DNA of 13,591 nt. Source: JAGLHV01 sp023132075 [NCBI: bacterium] (GTDB lineage: Bacteria > CBDUZB01 > JAGLHV01). The position numbers were made by a program, and so were the translations under genes. The DNA lies in contig JAGLYT010000012.1 in the NCBI GenBank assembly GCA_023132075.1, forward strand, positions 1 to 13,591, in the 5' to 3' direction. The stretch's first letter is position 1, and every line of letters begins with the position of its first letter. Shown piece after piece: positions 1 through 5,937 of the stretch. Under the pieces are notes generated by a model. That model saw only the letters and a program-made list of their open reading frames with translations, made no database searches and was not told the origin of the DNA.

Positions 1-119
1 CACGAGCTCTTCCCGGAGGCGACGGAGCTGTGACTGTGGACAGAAAACTTTCTGCGCATTTCGAGCATACTGTTTGCATAACTAAAAACGGACCGCAAAT
101 CCTAACTGCTTGGGAGTAA
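1..119 (+). CDS. map: Methionine aminopeptidase, C-terminal end only (partial)
   Basis: Only the last 38 codons are present, read in the frame that starts at base 3 and ends with TAA at 117-119. The readable tail includes [12 protein letters not shown] and [10 protein letters not shown]. This matches the end of type I methionine aminopeptidases, where the pattern S-A-x-F/Y-E-H-T is followed by G-P-x-I-L-T. The glutamate of FEHT (codon 63-65) corresponds to one of the conserved dinuclear-metal ligands of the family. The enzyme removes the initiator methionine from new proteins in the cytoplasm. The stop lies 4 bases before infA, and the end of map contains infA's ribosome binding site, so the two are probably co-transcribed and coupled. 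map directly before infA is a common spc-operon arrangement. The gene is cut by the window edge, not visibly broken. Confidence 0.9.
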   Translation, partial: RALPGGDGAVTVDRKLSAHFEHTVCITKNGPQILTAWE

Positions 120-123
120 ACCA

Positions 124-342
124 ATGACCAAAGAAGAACCCTTACAGGTAGCAGGCACAGTTACCGAGTCACTGCCTAATGCCACCTTTCGCGTAGAATT
201 GGAAAACGGCCACAAAATCCTGGCCCATATATCCGGCAAAATGAGGATGCATTTTATTAGAATATTACCGGGAGACAGGGTTAAAGTGGAATTGTCTCCT
301 TATGATTTAACCCGGGGAAGAATTACTTATAGAACGAAATAA
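124..342 (+). CDS. infA: Translation initiation factor IF-1
   Basis: This 72-residue protein is a single S1-like OB-fold domain of the normal family length. IF-1 binds the A site of the 30S subunit during initiation and works with IF-2 and IF-3. Signature stretches are visible: [20 protein letters not shown], then [19 protein letters not shown] and the C-terminal [16 protein letters not shown]. These are close to invariant across bacteria. The ATG at 124 is preceded by GGGAG at 112-116, inside the last codons of map, with a 7-base gap. The first ~115 bases of the gene have balanced base composition like the map tail; the remainder turns AT-rich like the rest of the window. It lies between map and rpmJ, the usual order. 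Identification is secure. Confidence 0.97.
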   Translation: MTKEEPLQVAGTVTESLPNATFRVELENGHKILAHISGKMRMHFIRILPGDRVKVELSPYDLTRGRITYRTK

Positions 343-371
343 AAATAATTTGTTTGATAGGGAGTAGTTAA

Positions 372-485
372 ATGAAAGTCAGGTCATCAGTTAAGCCAAT
401 GTGTAAGAAATGTAAAGTAATAAAAAGAAAAGGTGTTGTAAGGGTTATTTGTACTAATTTGCGGCACAAGCAGAAACAAGGATAA
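372..485 (+). CDS. rpmJ: 50S ribosomal protein L36 (bL36), zinc-binding form
   Basis: This 37-residue protein starts [15 protein letters not shown] and ends with the basic tail LRHKQKQG. It is the smallest large-subunit ribosomal protein and has the usual length. The zinc ribbon is complete, with C11, C14, C27 and H32 in the canonical C-x2-C-x12-C-x4-H spacing, so this is the C+ (zinc-containing) paralogue rather than the zinc-free version. The start is supported by AGGGAG at 359-364, seven bases before the ATG. It sits between infA (29-base gap) and rpsM (24-base gap), the standard place at the spc/α operon junction. Because it is so short it is easily missed by length-filtered gene finders. 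Confidence 0.96.
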   Translation: MKVRSSVKPMCKKCKVIKRKGVVRVICTNLRHKQKQG

Positions 486-509
486 AGAAATATTGTGAGG
501 GAGGATTAA

Positions 510-911
510 ATGGCTCGTATTTCAGGGGTGGATTTACCACGGGATAAAAGGGTGGAAGTAGGGATTACCTATATTTATGGTATTGGAAGGATGTTGGCTC
601 TTCATATTTTAAAAGTATTGGAGATCGATCCTGATACCCGGGTGAAAAATTTGACCGAGGCAGAGATAAGTAAATTAAATAATTTTATTCAGGATAATAT
701 TAAAGTAGAAGGAGATTTACGACGGGAGGTTCATCAGAATATAAGAAGACTGATAGAAATCCGTAGTTATCGGGGTTTGCGGCATCGCAGGAATTTGCCT
801 TTAAGGGGGCAGAGGACGCGCACTAATGCACGAACTAAAAGAGGAAACAGAAGAACCGTAGGGTCTTCCCGTGTGGAAAAACAAAAGAGCGGGGCGTCTG
901 CAAAAAAATAA
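510..911 (+). CDS. rpsM: 30S ribosomal protein S13 (uS13)
   Basis: This 133-residue protein lies in the head of the small subunit and contacts the P-site tRNA and the subunit bridge. It begins [20 protein letters not shown] and has the helix-hairpin-helix segment [14 protein letters not shown]. It also has the conserved [15 protein letters not shown] helix at about residues 67-81 and the [19 protein letters not shown] stretch followed by TNARTKRG. The basic C-terminal tail (about residues 116-133) is somewhat longer than the common 118-126-residue versions and is rich in Ser, Lys and Gln. The start has a strong AGGGAGG at 498-504, five bases before ATG. It is the first gene of the classical α-operon set here. 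The methionine and leucines in the [11 protein letters not shown] helix are mildly unusual; the assignment is not in doubt. Confidence 0.97.
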   Translation: MARISGVDLPRDKRVEVGITYIYGIGRMLALHILKVLEIDPDTRVKNLTEAEISKLNNFIQDNIKVEGDLRREVHQNIRRLIEIRSYRGLRHRRNLPLRGQRTRTNARTKRGNRRTVGSSRVEKQKSGASAKK

Positions 912-978
912 CAACAAGTTAAGGGATAAGTGATATTTAGTTTTAATTTAAAATGTGTAAAAAAAAATAGGAGGGGAG

Positions 979-1371
979 ATGCCACCAAAGAAAAAGGGCG
1001 GAGTGAAGAAGAAGGTAATTAGAGGTGTGGTTCAGGGGCAGGCTCATATTCAATCAAGTTTTAATAATACAATTATAACTATAACTGATGAACATGGTAA
1101 AGTTTTGAGTTGCTCAAGTGCGGGTGCTGTAGGATTTAAAGGGGCGAAGAAAGGAACACCTTTTGCGGCACAAATTGCATCACAATCTTGTGCCAAAAAG
1201 GCGCAGGAAATGGGTTTAAAACAGGTAGCTGTTCTGGTTAAAGGGCCGGGGTCAGGAAGGGAAACAGCTATTCGGGCTTTACAATCGGCAGGGTTGATGA
1301 TTACTTCCATAAAAGACATAACTCCTATTCCTCATAATGGGTGTCGTCCGCCGAAACAAAGACGGGTATAA
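979..1371 (+). CDS. rpsK: 30S ribosomal protein S11 (uS11)
   Basis: This 130-residue protein forms part of the small-subunit platform near the mRNA exit channel. After a lysine-rich N-terminal extension ([11 protein letters not shown]), the core shows [55 protein letters not shown] and the near-invariant end [18 protein letters not shown]. Length is normal. The start ATG at 979 follows the ribosome binding site TAGGAGGGG (968-976). The 67-base gap from rpsM is AT-rich and ends in a run of nine A (959-967) just before the binding site. No promoter or terminator is evident in the gap, so continuous transcription from rpsM is expected. The SCSSAG segment replaces the more usual SWASAG, which looks like lineage variation. 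Confidence 0.97.
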   Translation: MPPKKKGGVKKKVIRGVVQGQAHIQSSFNNTIITITDEHGKVLSCSSAGAVGFKGAKKGTPFAAQIASQSCAKKAQEMGLKQVAVLVKGPGSGRETAIRALQSAGLMITSIKDITPIPHNGCRPPKQRRV

Positions 1372-1377
1372 ATTAAA

Positions 1378-1399
1378 AAGGAGGACATGATTTAAGATG
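1378..1399 (+). promoter_or_regulatory. rpsD ribosome binding site with an intervening Met-Ile-stop triplet set
   Basis: A full-strength AAGGAGG at 1378-1384 precedes rpsD. Two ATGs follow. The first (1387-1389) reads ATG ATT TAA and stops at once; it lies only 2 bases from the binding site. The second (1397) opens rpsD, 12 bases from the binding site and one base after the TAA. The spacing to the true start is longer than optimal. Whether the tiny ATG-ATT-TAA unit is ever translated cannot be judged from sequence. Confidence 0.55.
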
Positions 1400-2023
1400 G
1401 CTAGATATACTGGGCCGGTTTGTCGGCTGTGCAGAAGAGAAGGGACAAAATTGTTTTTAAAAGGGATTAGATGTTATACTCCTAAATGCATTATGGAAAA
1501 GAAAGCAGTGGCTCCCGGGCAACGCAGCCGAAGGAGAACCAAAATTTCAGAATATGCATTGCAATTAAGGGAGAAACAAAAAGCTAAAAGGATGGCGGGT
1601 GTTTTGGAACGTCAATTTCGTAGATATTTTCACATGGCCGAGAAGAAAAAAGGATTGACCGGAGAAAATCTCTTGCTTGAATTAGAATTGAGATTTGATA
1701 ATGTAGTTTTTCGTTTGGGGTTTTCGAGTTCGAAAAGAGAGGCAAGGCAACTTATTCGGCATAGGCATTTTTCAATAAATGGTAAGATAGTAGACATTCC
1801 TTCCTATGGAGTAAAAGTTCAGGATAAAATTACTCTTCGGGAAAAAAGCAAAGAAAATATTCAAATCAAAAGTGCATTGGAAGAAAGCAAAAAAAGGGGA
1901 TTGCCTTCCTGGTTGGAATTTGATGAAAAAAAACTGGAAGGGACCGTGCTTAATTTGCCCAATAGAGAAGAGATGTCGATACCGGTACAAGAGCAATTAA
2001 TTGTAGAATTATATTCTAAATAG
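1397..2023 (+). CDS. rpsD: 30S ribosomal protein S4 (uS4), zinc-binding form
   Basis: This 208-residue protein is a primary 16S rRNA binder that nucleates assembly of the small-subunit body; in several bacteria it also represses its own operon. The N-terminus carries four cysteines at C9, C12, C26 and C31 (VCRLCRREG, then IRCYTPKC). This is the spacing of the zinc-containing S4 class. The S4 RNA-binding domain at about residues 97-160 shows LELRFDNVVFRLGF, REARQLIRHRHFSINGK and the beta strand VKVQDKITLREKS. Length is normal. It lies between rpsK and rpoA, the order found in many phyla but not in Bacillus. Autoregulation at the α-operon leader is known from enterobacteria; no matching leader structure is identifiable here. 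Confidence 0.97.
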   Translation: MARYTGPVCRLCRREGTKLFLKGIRCYTPKCIMEKKAVAPGQRSRRRTKISEYALQLREKQKAKRMAGVLERQFRRYFHMAEKKKGLTGENLLLELELRFDNVVFRLGFSSSKREARQLIRHRHFSINGKIVDIPSYGVKVQDKITLREKSKENIQIKSALEESKKRGLPSWLEFDEKKLEGTVLNLPNREEMSIPVQEQLIVELYSK

Positions 2024-2075
2024 TGATTTGTAAAATTTGTTTAGTAAATGCAAAACAAATACTTTAGATGGGGGT

Positions 2076-3044
2076 ATGAAAAAGATGATGTTTAATGATT
2101 TAGTTATCCCTGAAAGGCTTATTATTGATAAAGGGGAAAGTTCTGATGTTTACGGGAAATTTATTGCTGAACCGTTTGAAAGAGGATATGGTCATACAAT
2201 CGGTAATTCCTTGAGGAGAATTCTTCTTTCTTCTTTGGAAAGTGCGGCAGTGACTGCAGTGCGAATTAAAGGGGTAATGCATGAGTTTTCTGTTTTGCCG
2301 GGAGTAGTGGAAGATGTGACTAATATAGTATTAAACCTTAAATTGCTGCGTTTTAAATTATATTCTTCAGGTCCTGAGATACTTTATCTGCAAGTGTCCA
2401 AAGAAGGAAAGGTTACGGCAAAAGACATTAAAGGAAACTCTAATGTGGAAATTCTTAATTTAGATCAACATATTCTTACTTTGGATAATAATGGGAAAAT
2501 AGAGATGGAAATAGAAGTAAATAAAGGTCGTGGTTATGTTTCCAGTGAAAAGAATAAAAGGAAAGACCATCCTATTGGAACTATAGCGATGGATTCTATT
2601 TTTAGTCCTGTAGTCAGAGTGAATTATGAGGTGGAAGACACCAGAATAGAACAGGTAACCGATTATAATAGATTAATTATGGAGATATGGACGGATGGCA
2701 GTGTTTTACCTCAGGATGCCCTTGCTTATGCAGCTAAGATTTTGAAAGATTCTTTGACTATTTTTATTAATTTTGACGAAGAAAAAATTGTAGAAAAAAA
2801 AGAAGAAACAAAGGAAAAAGAGAAAGAAGATGGTCCTTCTCAAGAAATGCTTGGGCAATCCGTAGAAATTATTGAGCTCTCTGTGCGGGCTGCTAATTGT
2901 TTAAAAGAAGCAAAGATAAAAACTTTGGGAGATATAATAAAGAGAAAAGAAGATGATTTGTTACAACGTAGAAACTTTGGAAGAAAATCTCTGGAAGAAA
3001 TAAAAGAGAAACTTAAAGAATTAGGGCTTTCTTTGGGGATGTAG
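2076..3044 (+). CDS. rpoA: DNA-directed RNA polymerase subunit alpha
   Basis: From ATG 2076 the product has 322 residues, within the usual range. The N-terminal assembly domain (about 1-233) shows GKFIAEPFERGYG, TIGNSLRRILLSSL and VMHEFSVLPGVVEDVTNI. These residues form the αα dimer and contact β and β'. A highly charged E/K linker follows (about 234-257). The C-terminal domain (about 260-322) contains ELSVRAANCLKEAKI and NFGRKSLEEIKEKL; R271 and N274 align with residues that touch promoter UP elements in characterised bacteria. An in-frame TTG at 2037 would add 13 residues without any binding site or homology, so I reject it. A GGGGG run at 2070-2074 is very close to ATG 2076, so ATG 2085 or 2088 (still upstream of the conserved part) could be the true start. 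The N-terminal style is like PVC/Omnitrophota proteins, by memory only. Confidence 0.95.
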   Translation: MKKMMFNDLVIPERLIIDKGESSDVYGKFIAEPFERGYGHTIGNSLRRILLSSLESAAVTAVRIKGVMHEFSVLPGVVEDVTNIVLNLKLLRFKLYSSGPEILYLQVSKEGKVTAKDIKGNSNVEILNLDQHILTLDNNGKIEMEIEVNKGRGYVSSEKNKRKDHPIGTIAMDSIFSPVVRVNYEVEDTRIEQVTDYNRLIMEIWTDGSVLPQDALAYAAKILKDSLTIFINFDEEKIVEKKEETKEKEKEDGPSQEMLGQSVEIIELSVRAANCLKEAKIKTLGDIIKRKEDDLLQRRNFGRKSLEEIKEKLKELGLSLGM

Positions 3045-3101
3045 TAATATTTGAACATTGTGTGATTAAACTAATTAATTAGACTTGGAGGAAATGGTTT
3101 T

Positions 3102-3455
3102 ATGGGCAGAGCGAAAGTAGGAAGGCAATTGGGCAGAGATAGTGCGCAAAGGAAATCTTTATTGCGCAATTTGGCAAACGATTTATTTAAATATGAGGAG
3201 ATAAAAACTACGGAAGCTAAAGCAAAGGAATTAAAACGGTTTGCTGAAAAGATTATTACCCGTGCTAAAAAAGGTGATGCCCTTGCGCGTAGAATAATTA
3301 AAAAAGATATAACCAATAAAGAAATAGTAAAGAAACTTATAGACGTTTTAGCTGTTCGATATGCTCAGAGAAGTGGAGGGTATACCCGGATTTTGAAACT
3401 TGGTTTTCGTGCCGGAGATGGGGCACAAGTTTGTATGATTCAATTGACGGAATAA
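3102..3455 (+). CDS. rplQ: 50S ribosomal protein L17 (bL17)
   Basis: This 117-residue large-subunit protein sits near the peptide exit tunnel. Conserved parts are GRQLGRDSAQRKSLLRNLA at the start, the TTEAKAKELKRFAEKIIT helix, and the family-defining GGYTRILKLGFRAGDGA near the end. The N-terminus MGRAKVGRQLGR differs from the common MRHRKAGRKLGR but has the same length. GGAGG at 3087-3091 lies 10 bases before ATG 3102. Another ATG at 3094 is out of frame and is not a start. It is the last gene of the ribosomal block, 57 bases after rpoA. What follows is a pyrimidine-rich spacer and a new promoter, so the α operon probably ends here. Confidence 0.97.
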   Translation: MGRAKVGRQLGRDSAQRKSLLRNLANDLFKYEEIKTTEAKAKELKRFAEKIITRAKKGDALARRIIKKDITNKEIVKKLIDVLAVRYAQRSGGYTRILKLGFRAGDGAQVCMIQLTE

Positions 3456-3458
3456 TTT

Positions 3459-3512
3459 ATTTCTTGTTTTTCCCCTTTTCTTTTTTTATCCTTCATTTTC
3501 CGCTTTTATTTT
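3459..3512 (+). other. Pyrimidine-rich, G-poor spacer after rplQ
   Basis: Nearly every base in this stretch is T or C, with runs such as TTTTTCCCCTTTTC, and only two Gs. There is no GC-rich hairpin before the T runs, so it does not look like an intrinsic terminator. A C-rich, G-poor transcript of this size resembles what Rho loads on, which would fit the end of the α operon. That role is inference; a chance composition effect is possible. Confidence 0.35.
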
Positions 3513-3513
3513 A

Positions 3514-3541
3514 TCGACAATTAAAATATTGACAATAGAAT
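3514..3541 (+). promoter_or_regulatory. Predicted housekeeping-sigma promoter for the mre operon
   Basis: TCGACA at 3514-3519 (5 of 6 matches to TTGACA) and TAGAAT at 3536-3541 (5 of 6 matches to TATAAT) are separated by 16 bases. Transcription would start near 3548, giving a short leader of about 18 bases that still includes the GGAGG of mreB. A perfect TTGACA at 3529-3534 has no -10 partner at the right distance. The position between rplQ and mreB makes biological sense. Confidence 0.55.
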
Positions 3542-3565
3542 TTAAATCTTATCGTGGAGGTAGGA

Positions 3566-4615
3566 ATGTTTAATTATTTGTTTGGAATATTTTCCAATGA
3601 TATGGGAATTGATTTGGGGACGGCGAATACCCTTGTTTATGTAAAGGGGGAAGGGATAATTTTGCGTGAACCTTCTGTGGTAGCAATTGACCGTGAAACA
3701 AGAAATGCTCTGGCAGTAGGATCGGAAGCAAAAAGGATGATTGGAAAAACACCGGCTAACATTATAGCTGTTCGTCCTATGCGCAACGGCGTAATTGCTG
3801 ATTTTGAAATTACGGAAAGAATGATTCGCTATTTTATAAAGAAGGTACATAATCGAAGAGCTTTGCTTCATCCGAGAATAGTAATAGGAGTTCCTTCGGG
3901 AATTACAGAGGTAGAGCGGAGAGCTGTAAGGGAATCAGCGTCTCAGGCGGGAGCCAGGGAAGTTCATTTAATTGAAGAACCTATGGCAGCAGCAATTGGT
4001 GCGGATATTCCGGTATATGAACCGGCGGGAAATATGATTGTAGACATAGGTGGAGGAACTACGGAAGTAGCAGTGATTTCTTTGGGTGGAATGGTGGTTA
4101 CTCATTCGGTGAGGGTGGCCGGAGATGAAATGGATGAATCCATTGTTCAATATTTCAAGAAAAAATATAATCTTTTAATCGGGGAACGTACGGCGGAAGA
4201 TGTGAAAATTAATATTGGTTCGGTTTCTCCTCAATTTGCGGAAATGGATTCAGTAGAAGTAAAAGGAAGGGATTTAGTTTCGGGTTTGCCTAAAACGGTT
4301 AAGATTAGCTCGGAAGAAGTGGGTAAGGCTTTGAGTGAGCCTATAAAGATTATTGTAGAGGGCATAAAAAATACTTTAGAAGAAACACCTGCTGAATTAT
4401 CCGCAGATTTAGTAGATAGGGGAATTATTTTAGCAGGGGGGGGAGCTTTGCTTAAGGGCTTGCCTGAACTTATCAAAAAAGAAACGGAACTTCCGGTAAG
4501 TATTGCTCCTGATCCGTTGACCTGCGTTGCCCTGGGAGCAGGAAAATATCTTGAGGAATTAGATGCTCTTAAAAGAGACAAAAACATAATGGATAAAGTG
4601 GAGAGAAAACGTTAA
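3566..4615 (+). CDS. mreB: Rod shape-determining protein MreB (actin-like)
   Basis: This 349-residue bacterial actin polymerises on the inner face of the membrane and steers lateral wall synthesis. The phosphate-1 loop DLGTANT is at residues 16-22. The connecting motif [11 protein letters not shown] is at about 135-145, the phosphate-2 loop DIGGGTTE at 160-167, and the adenosine motif AGGGALLKG at 290-298. The first ten residues ([10 protein letters not shown]) are hydrophobic and amphipathic, fitting the membrane-binding N-terminus of many MreBs. I start at ATG 3566 because GGAGG (3556-3560) lies 5 bases upstream; an in-frame GTG at 3554 overlaps that binding site and would only add MEVG. 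A run of eight G (4436-4443) encodes the glycines of the adenosine motif. It heads the elongasome operon, and its TAA directly abuts the ATG of mreC. Confidence 0.98.
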   Translation: MFNYLFGIFSNDMGIDLGTANTLVYVKGEGIILREPSVVAIDRETRNALAVGSEAKRMIGKTPANIIAVRPMRNGVIADFEITERMIRYFIKKVHNRRALLHPRIVIGVPSGITEVERRAVRESASQAGAREVHLIEEPMAAAIGADIPVYEPAGNMIVDIGGGTTEVAVISLGGMVVTHSVRVAGDEMDESIVQYFKKKYNLLIGERTAEDVKINIGSVSPQFAEMDSVEVKGRDLVSGLPKTVKISSEEVGKALSEPIKIIVEGIKNTLEETPAELSADLVDRGIILAGGGALLKGLPELIKKETELPVSIAPDPLTCVALGAGKYLEELDALKRDKNIMDKVERKR

Positions 4616-5440
4616 ATGGCGGAGTTTATAGAAAAAAAGAAAACTCTGTTTACTTTTTTTTCTTTAATATTTGTTTCCGTTATTTTTATGTCTTTGCGGA
4701 TGGATCGGGAAGTCGGAGTCGTTAGAAATATTATTTTTTATGTTTTTTCCGCTGCACCGGCACATATAGATAATGTTTTAAGACAAAGCCATGGTGTAGC
4801 AGAAAGAATTTATGCTATGGGCTCAATTTATAAAGAAAATGTTAGATTGAAAAAAGACATTAAGCATTTTGTTAAAAAGGAAACGTATTTTGAAAAGTTA
4901 AAATTAGAGAATAAACGATTGGAAGAGATAGTTCAATATGAAAGTAATCTGTCTTATAAAAGGCAGGTTGTAGCCAGGATGATTGGGCGGGAACCTAATA
5001 GTTGGTATAATGCGATAATTATTAATAAGGGTACAAAAGACGGGATAAATAACGATGACATAGTAATTACTTATCAACAGGGTCGTGAGGGGGTAATAGG
5101 GAGGGTTATAGAAACCTCTTATTTTTCCTCGAAAGTTTTGTTGATTACGGATAGTAATTCTGCAATGGCGGCTTACATAAAAAGAAACAAAGAAGATGGA
5201 TTAATAGAAGGACAAAATAAAGAAGATTTAATAATGAAATATCTTAGTTCTAAAGCAAATGTTCAGGTTGGGGATGAGGTAGTAACGTCAGGGTACGGTG
5301 GCGTTTTTCCCGGACAAATAGTAATTGGGACAGTGAAAACCGTACGAGTGGAGGGTTCCCCCGGGTATTTTAGGGGGGCTTTGGTTTCTCCTGTTATAAA
5401 TCTTAATCGAATATCCGATGTTTTAGTAATTAAACGATGA
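4616..5440 (+). CDS. mreC: Rod shape-determining protein MreC
   Basis: This 274-residue protein is a bitopic membrane protein that links MreB and MreD to the wall synthases and activates PBP2. A short cytoplasmic N-terminus is followed by one membrane segment (about residues 10-27). A predicted coiled coil (about 68-108, with LKLENKRLEEIV) comes next. The double beta-barrel periplasmic domain shows ARMIGREPNSWYNAIIINKGTKDGI in pieces, DGLIEGQ, and TSGYGGVFPGQIVIG near residues 224-238. Length and order match the family. The ATG at 4616 follows the mreB stop with no gap; GGAGAG near 4600-4604 serves as binding site. The TGA overlaps the mreD ATG in an ATGA, so translational coupling is likely. 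Confidence is high because of the motifs and the context together. Confidence 0.95.
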   Translation: MAEFIEKKKTLFTFFSLIFVSVIFMSLRMDREVGVVRNIIFYVFSAAPAHIDNVLRQSHGVAERIYAMGSIYKENVRLKKDIKHFVKKETYFEKLKLENKRLEEIVQYESNLSYKRQVVARMIGREPNSWYNAIIINKGTKDGINNDDIVITYQQGREGVIGRVIETSYFSSKVLLITDSNSAMAAYIKRNKEDGLIEGQNKEDLIMKYLSSKANVQVGDEVVTSGYGGVFPGQIVIGTVKTVRVEGSPGYFRGALVSPVINLNRISDVLVIKR

Positions 5441-5937
5441 AAAGATTTTCCTTCCTGTTTTTTACTTTCATTTTAATGTTAACTTTTCAATTTTCTTTTC
5501 TGTGGCGGTTTTCTTTTTTTGGTGTAATTCCTAATATAATATTGATTTCAATTGTTTGGTTTTCTCTCTTTAGAGGTTCCTATCAAGGGCAAATGCTGGG
5601 TTTTTTTACGGGGATAGTGGTAGATGCTTTTTCTATAGGCATTTTTGGTGCTAATGCGTTGCTTTTTACCGTTATTGGATTTTTTGTAGGATTGCTAAAA
5701 AAGAAAGTAGATGAAAGAAATATTTTTGTTCAGGGGTTGGTTGTTTTTTTTGCTACTTTGTTTTATTGTTTCGGGTTTTGGGTGTTGACAAAGATTTTTG
5801 GGGGAAGGAAAGTAATAATTTCAGAGAAAACATTATTATTTTTGCCCTTGTATAATGCGTTACTTGCCCCTTTATGTTTCGTCGTTTTAGTTTGGTGGGC
5901 GAAATTGTGGAGGGAGAAGACGTATGTGGCAGATTAA
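5437..5937 (+). CDS. mreD: Rod shape-determining protein MreD
   Basis: This 166-residue protein is very hydrophobic and is expected to cross the membrane about five times; MreD belongs to the elongasome core with MreC. Hydrophobic stretches lie at roughly residues 4-23, 28-45, 53-88 (probably two passes), 97-120 and 132-155. The best family signature is PNIILISIVWFSLFRG followed by GFFTGIVVDAFSIGIFGANA and then FTVIGFFVG, matching the P-D/N-(4-5 hydrophobic)-RG-x-G-x-G-x-D pattern of MreD. It overlaps mreC by 4 bases and mrdA by 14 bases. Its last codons include the binding site of mrdA (GGAGGGAG, 5909-5916). Sequence conservation in this family is weak, so the operon position carries part of the call. 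Confidence 0.93.
   Translation: MKRFSFLFFTFILMLTFQFSFLWRFSFFGVIPNIILISIVWFSLFRGSYQGQMLGFFTGIVVDAFSIGIFGANALLFTVIGFFVGLLKKKVDERNIFVQGLVVFFATLFYCFGFWVLTKIFGGRKVIISEKTLLFLPLYNALLAPLCFVVLVWWAKLWREKTYVAD

Noticed and set aside
2037-2075. In-frame TTG start that would extend RpoA by 13 residues (beginning FSKCKTN after the start)
   Set aside because: No ribosome binding site precedes it and the added residues have no counterpart in α subunits; the conserved region fits a start at 2076 or slightly later.
3071-3082. Perfect 12-base palindrome CTAATTAATTAG before rplQ
   Set aside because: It is entirely A/T apart from its ends; several such palindromes are expected by chance in 13.6 kb of this composition, and no operator context supports it.
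3529-3534. Perfect TTGACA upstream of mreB as a -35 box
   Set aside because: No -10-like hexamer lies 15-19 bases downstream; the TCGACA/TAGAAT pair is better placed.
3554-3565. GTG start four codons upstream for MreB
   Set aside because: It overlaps the GGAGG that is correctly spaced for ATG 3566, and MreB proteins typically begin with the short hydrophobic segment starting there.
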